Assembly: GCA_003978475.1 (NCBI GenBank)
Contig: QNZR01000105.1
Span: 1-5,914, forward strand
Reading direction: 5' to 3'
From: Sulfurimonas sp.
GTDB taxonomy: Bacteria > Campylobacterota > Campylobacteria > Campylobacterales > Sulfurimonadaceae
Length of the DNA stretch: 5,914 bases
Under the pieces are notes generated by a model. That model searched no databases. It was not told where the DNA came from and worked only from the letters and a program-made list of their open reading frames with translations. The number at the start of each line of letters is the position of its first letter. The stretch's first letter is position 1. A program made the position numbers and the translations under genes. Below are positions 4,807-5,914 of this stretch, in pieces.

Positions 4807-5889
4807 TTATTTTAGATGGAGACGCTCTTTGGTATCTTCGTAGACTTTGGCATGAAGCTCCAATGTCAGCTTTCCTTCGGGAATCGTATCGACAACAATC
4901 ACCGGACTCAGGTCAAAAGCGCTGCCAAGAAGGTGCTGTCGAATCTGAAGTTCTTCATGAAACGCAGGCGGTTGGTAGATGAGTGCTTTGACATCGACAT
5001 AATGGGTGCGGGCATGCTTATTGAACTCTGTGAGGGTTATGAATCGCACCTCTTCGCGGTTCAAATAAAATATATTGTCTATGGAGTGCGCCATTCGTCC
5101 CTGCACTTTTTGGCGAGGCAGTGTCGAATAACATAATGCGTACGCGGCAGGGGTATGGGTTTTTCCCAGCGTTAATTTACATGTAAATTGCCGGTAGTTC
5201 AAAAACTTCTCTTTGATGATCTCATACGCAATACCTTCATCTTCGAGCCGCATACGCTCTTCATAAAGCGCCAGTCGTTCTTCTATTGAACCCGGCAAGA
5301 CGGTATTGGAGACGGGCGAAAACAGCTCATCCGCCAAACGTTCCTGTTGGTCACGTTGTATGCGTAATCCGTACAGACACCCGCAGTAGTCCTGACGGTA
5401 CAGTTTCTGCTCTTTGCTAACACGGGACTGCTCTTGAGTTCCATTTCCGCAACGGTAGTCAACCGCAATAAATTCGACACCGTATTTTTTGTAAAATGCC
5501 GCGCCGCTTGCCTTGAGTTGTTGTTGTGATTTTAAAGGAGAGACAAGGAGGGTGGTTGTCATTTTGGTTTCTCCCAATGCCAGTGCTTTATGGGCGCTTA
5601 CATCAAAACGGTGGTCGAAACAGCGTTCACAGCGTGCGCCTTTCTCCGGTTCGTTTTCAAACCCGCGGACAAGGTCAAGCCACGTTTCGTAGTTGTACCC
5701 GCCTTCAATCAGATCAATGCCCAGCTGCCTACAGCTTCGTTGCACATCGAGCAGGCGCAGGCGGTATTCGGAGTAAGGGTGAATATTGGGATCGTAAAAG
5801 AAGCCGGTGAGCTTCTCATCGGGGTAGTCGGCCTGCAGTTTTTCTAAAAAAAAGTGCGAGTCAACACTGCAGCAGATATGTACCAGCAT
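4807..5889 (-). CDS. queH: Epoxyqueuosine reductase QueH (DUF208 family) with long C-terminal extension
   Basis: QueH performs the last step of queuosine synthesis, reducing epoxyqueuosine to queuosine at position 34 of GUN-anticodon tRNAs (Asp, Asn, His, Tyr). It is an iron-sulfur enzyme unrelated to cobalamin-dependent QueG. The family signature is visible: LVHICCSVDSH (2-12) with the adjacent pair C6-C7, CERCFDHRF (87-95) with C87/C90, and YRQDYCGCLYG (164-174) with C169/C171; these are the expected metal ligands. C147 lies in DYRCGNG. The core ends near residue 180. The remaining 180 or so residues are an extension I cannot assign; compact QueH proteins are about 180-240 residues. ATG at 5889 is chosen because MLVHICC is the usual kind of start, but the frame stays open to the window edge (eight more codons) and no good ribosome site is visible, so an upstream start cannot be excluded. 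No other queuosine gene is present. Confidence 0.9.
   Translation of the reverse strand: MLVHICCSVDSHFFLEKLQADYPDEKLTGFFYDPNIHPYSEYRLRLLDVQRSCRQLGIDLIEGGYNYETWLDLVRGFENEPEKGARCERCFDHRFDVSAHKALALGETKMTTTLLVSPLKSQQQLKASGAAFYKKYGVEFIAVDYRCGNGTQEQSRVSKEQKLYRQDYCGCLYGLRIQRDQQERLADELFSPVSNTVLPGSIEERLALYEERMRLEDEGIAYEIIKEKFLNYRQFTCKLTLGKTHTPAAYALCYSTLPRQKVQGRMAHSIDNIFYLNREEVRFITLTEFNKHARTHYVDVKALIYQPPAFHEELQIRQHLLGSAFDLSPVIVVDTIPEGKLTLELHAKVYEDTKERLHLK
5174..5189. repeat. ACATGT-centred 16-bp palindrome in queH
   Basis: AATTTACATGTAAATT is a perfect 16-bp palindrome within queH, in codons for QFTCKL. It is the longest of three ACATGT-centred AT-rich palindromes in the window and shares 14 identical bases with the copy at 3550-3563. 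It might be a binding site for a dimeric DNA-binding protein, but its position inside a gene gives no support for that; chance is a real alternative. Confidence 0.5.
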
Positions 5890-5914
5890 CGCGTAAGTAT
5901 CTTTTAATGTAACA

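Noticed and set aside
4816..5136. Plus-strand open frame of 106 codons opposite queH
   Set aside because: It lies wholly antisense to a gene with clear family motifs, has no ribosome site, and resembles no family I know; it is a shadow of the queH codons.
1..5914. Mobile element, CRISPR array, tRNA or rRNA
   Set aside because: No transposase, integrase, spaced direct repeats or tRNA-like structure was found; nearly all bases belong to conserved housekeeping genes.

Overview
The window is a single block of closely packed genes, all on the minus strand. Gene order and protein sequences point to Campylobacterota (the former epsilonproteobacteria). The order fabZ-lpxA-clpX-mreB-mreC, followed by carB, is the one I remember from Campylobacter and relatives, and the tRNA queuosine gene present is queH. 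Base composition looks moderate rather than strongly AT-rich, so a free-living sulfur-oxidising or sulfur-reducing relative (Sulfurimonas, Sulfuricurvum or Sulfurospirillum type) seems more likely than a host-associated Campylobacter. That last step is inference.

Layout in transcription order, from high to low coordinates: queH (4807-5889), an 80-base gap with a probable promoter, fabZ (4277-4726), lpxA (3486-4274), clpX (2251-3489), mreB (1205-2242), mreC (451-1212), a 68-base gap with a good promoter, then the first 127 codons of carB (1-382). From fabZ to mreC the junctions are +2, -4, +8 and -8 bases, which strongly suggests one transcript with translational coupling. I see no convincing intrinsic terminator on the minus strand. 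No stretch over 100 bases lacks a gene.

The operon is mainly about building the cell envelope. FabZ dehydrates 3-hydroxyacyl-ACP for fatty acid synthesis, LpxA takes the same kind of 3-hydroxyacyl-ACP for lipid A, and MreB and MreC organise side-wall peptidoglycan synthesis. ClpX, the AAA+ unfoldase of the ClpXP protease, sits in the middle without clpP. Flanking genes serve tRNA modification (queH) and carbamoyl phosphate supply for arginine and pyrimidines (carB).

All genes look intact apart from carB, which the window edge cuts. I found no mobile element, CRISPR array, RNA gene or new multi-gene system. The most interesting non-gene signals are a perfect 10-bp hairpin with a competing alternative stem just before the mreC start codon, and three AT-rich palindromes centred on ACATGT, two of which share extra flanking bases. 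The large C-terminal extension of QueH is the most interesting protein feature.
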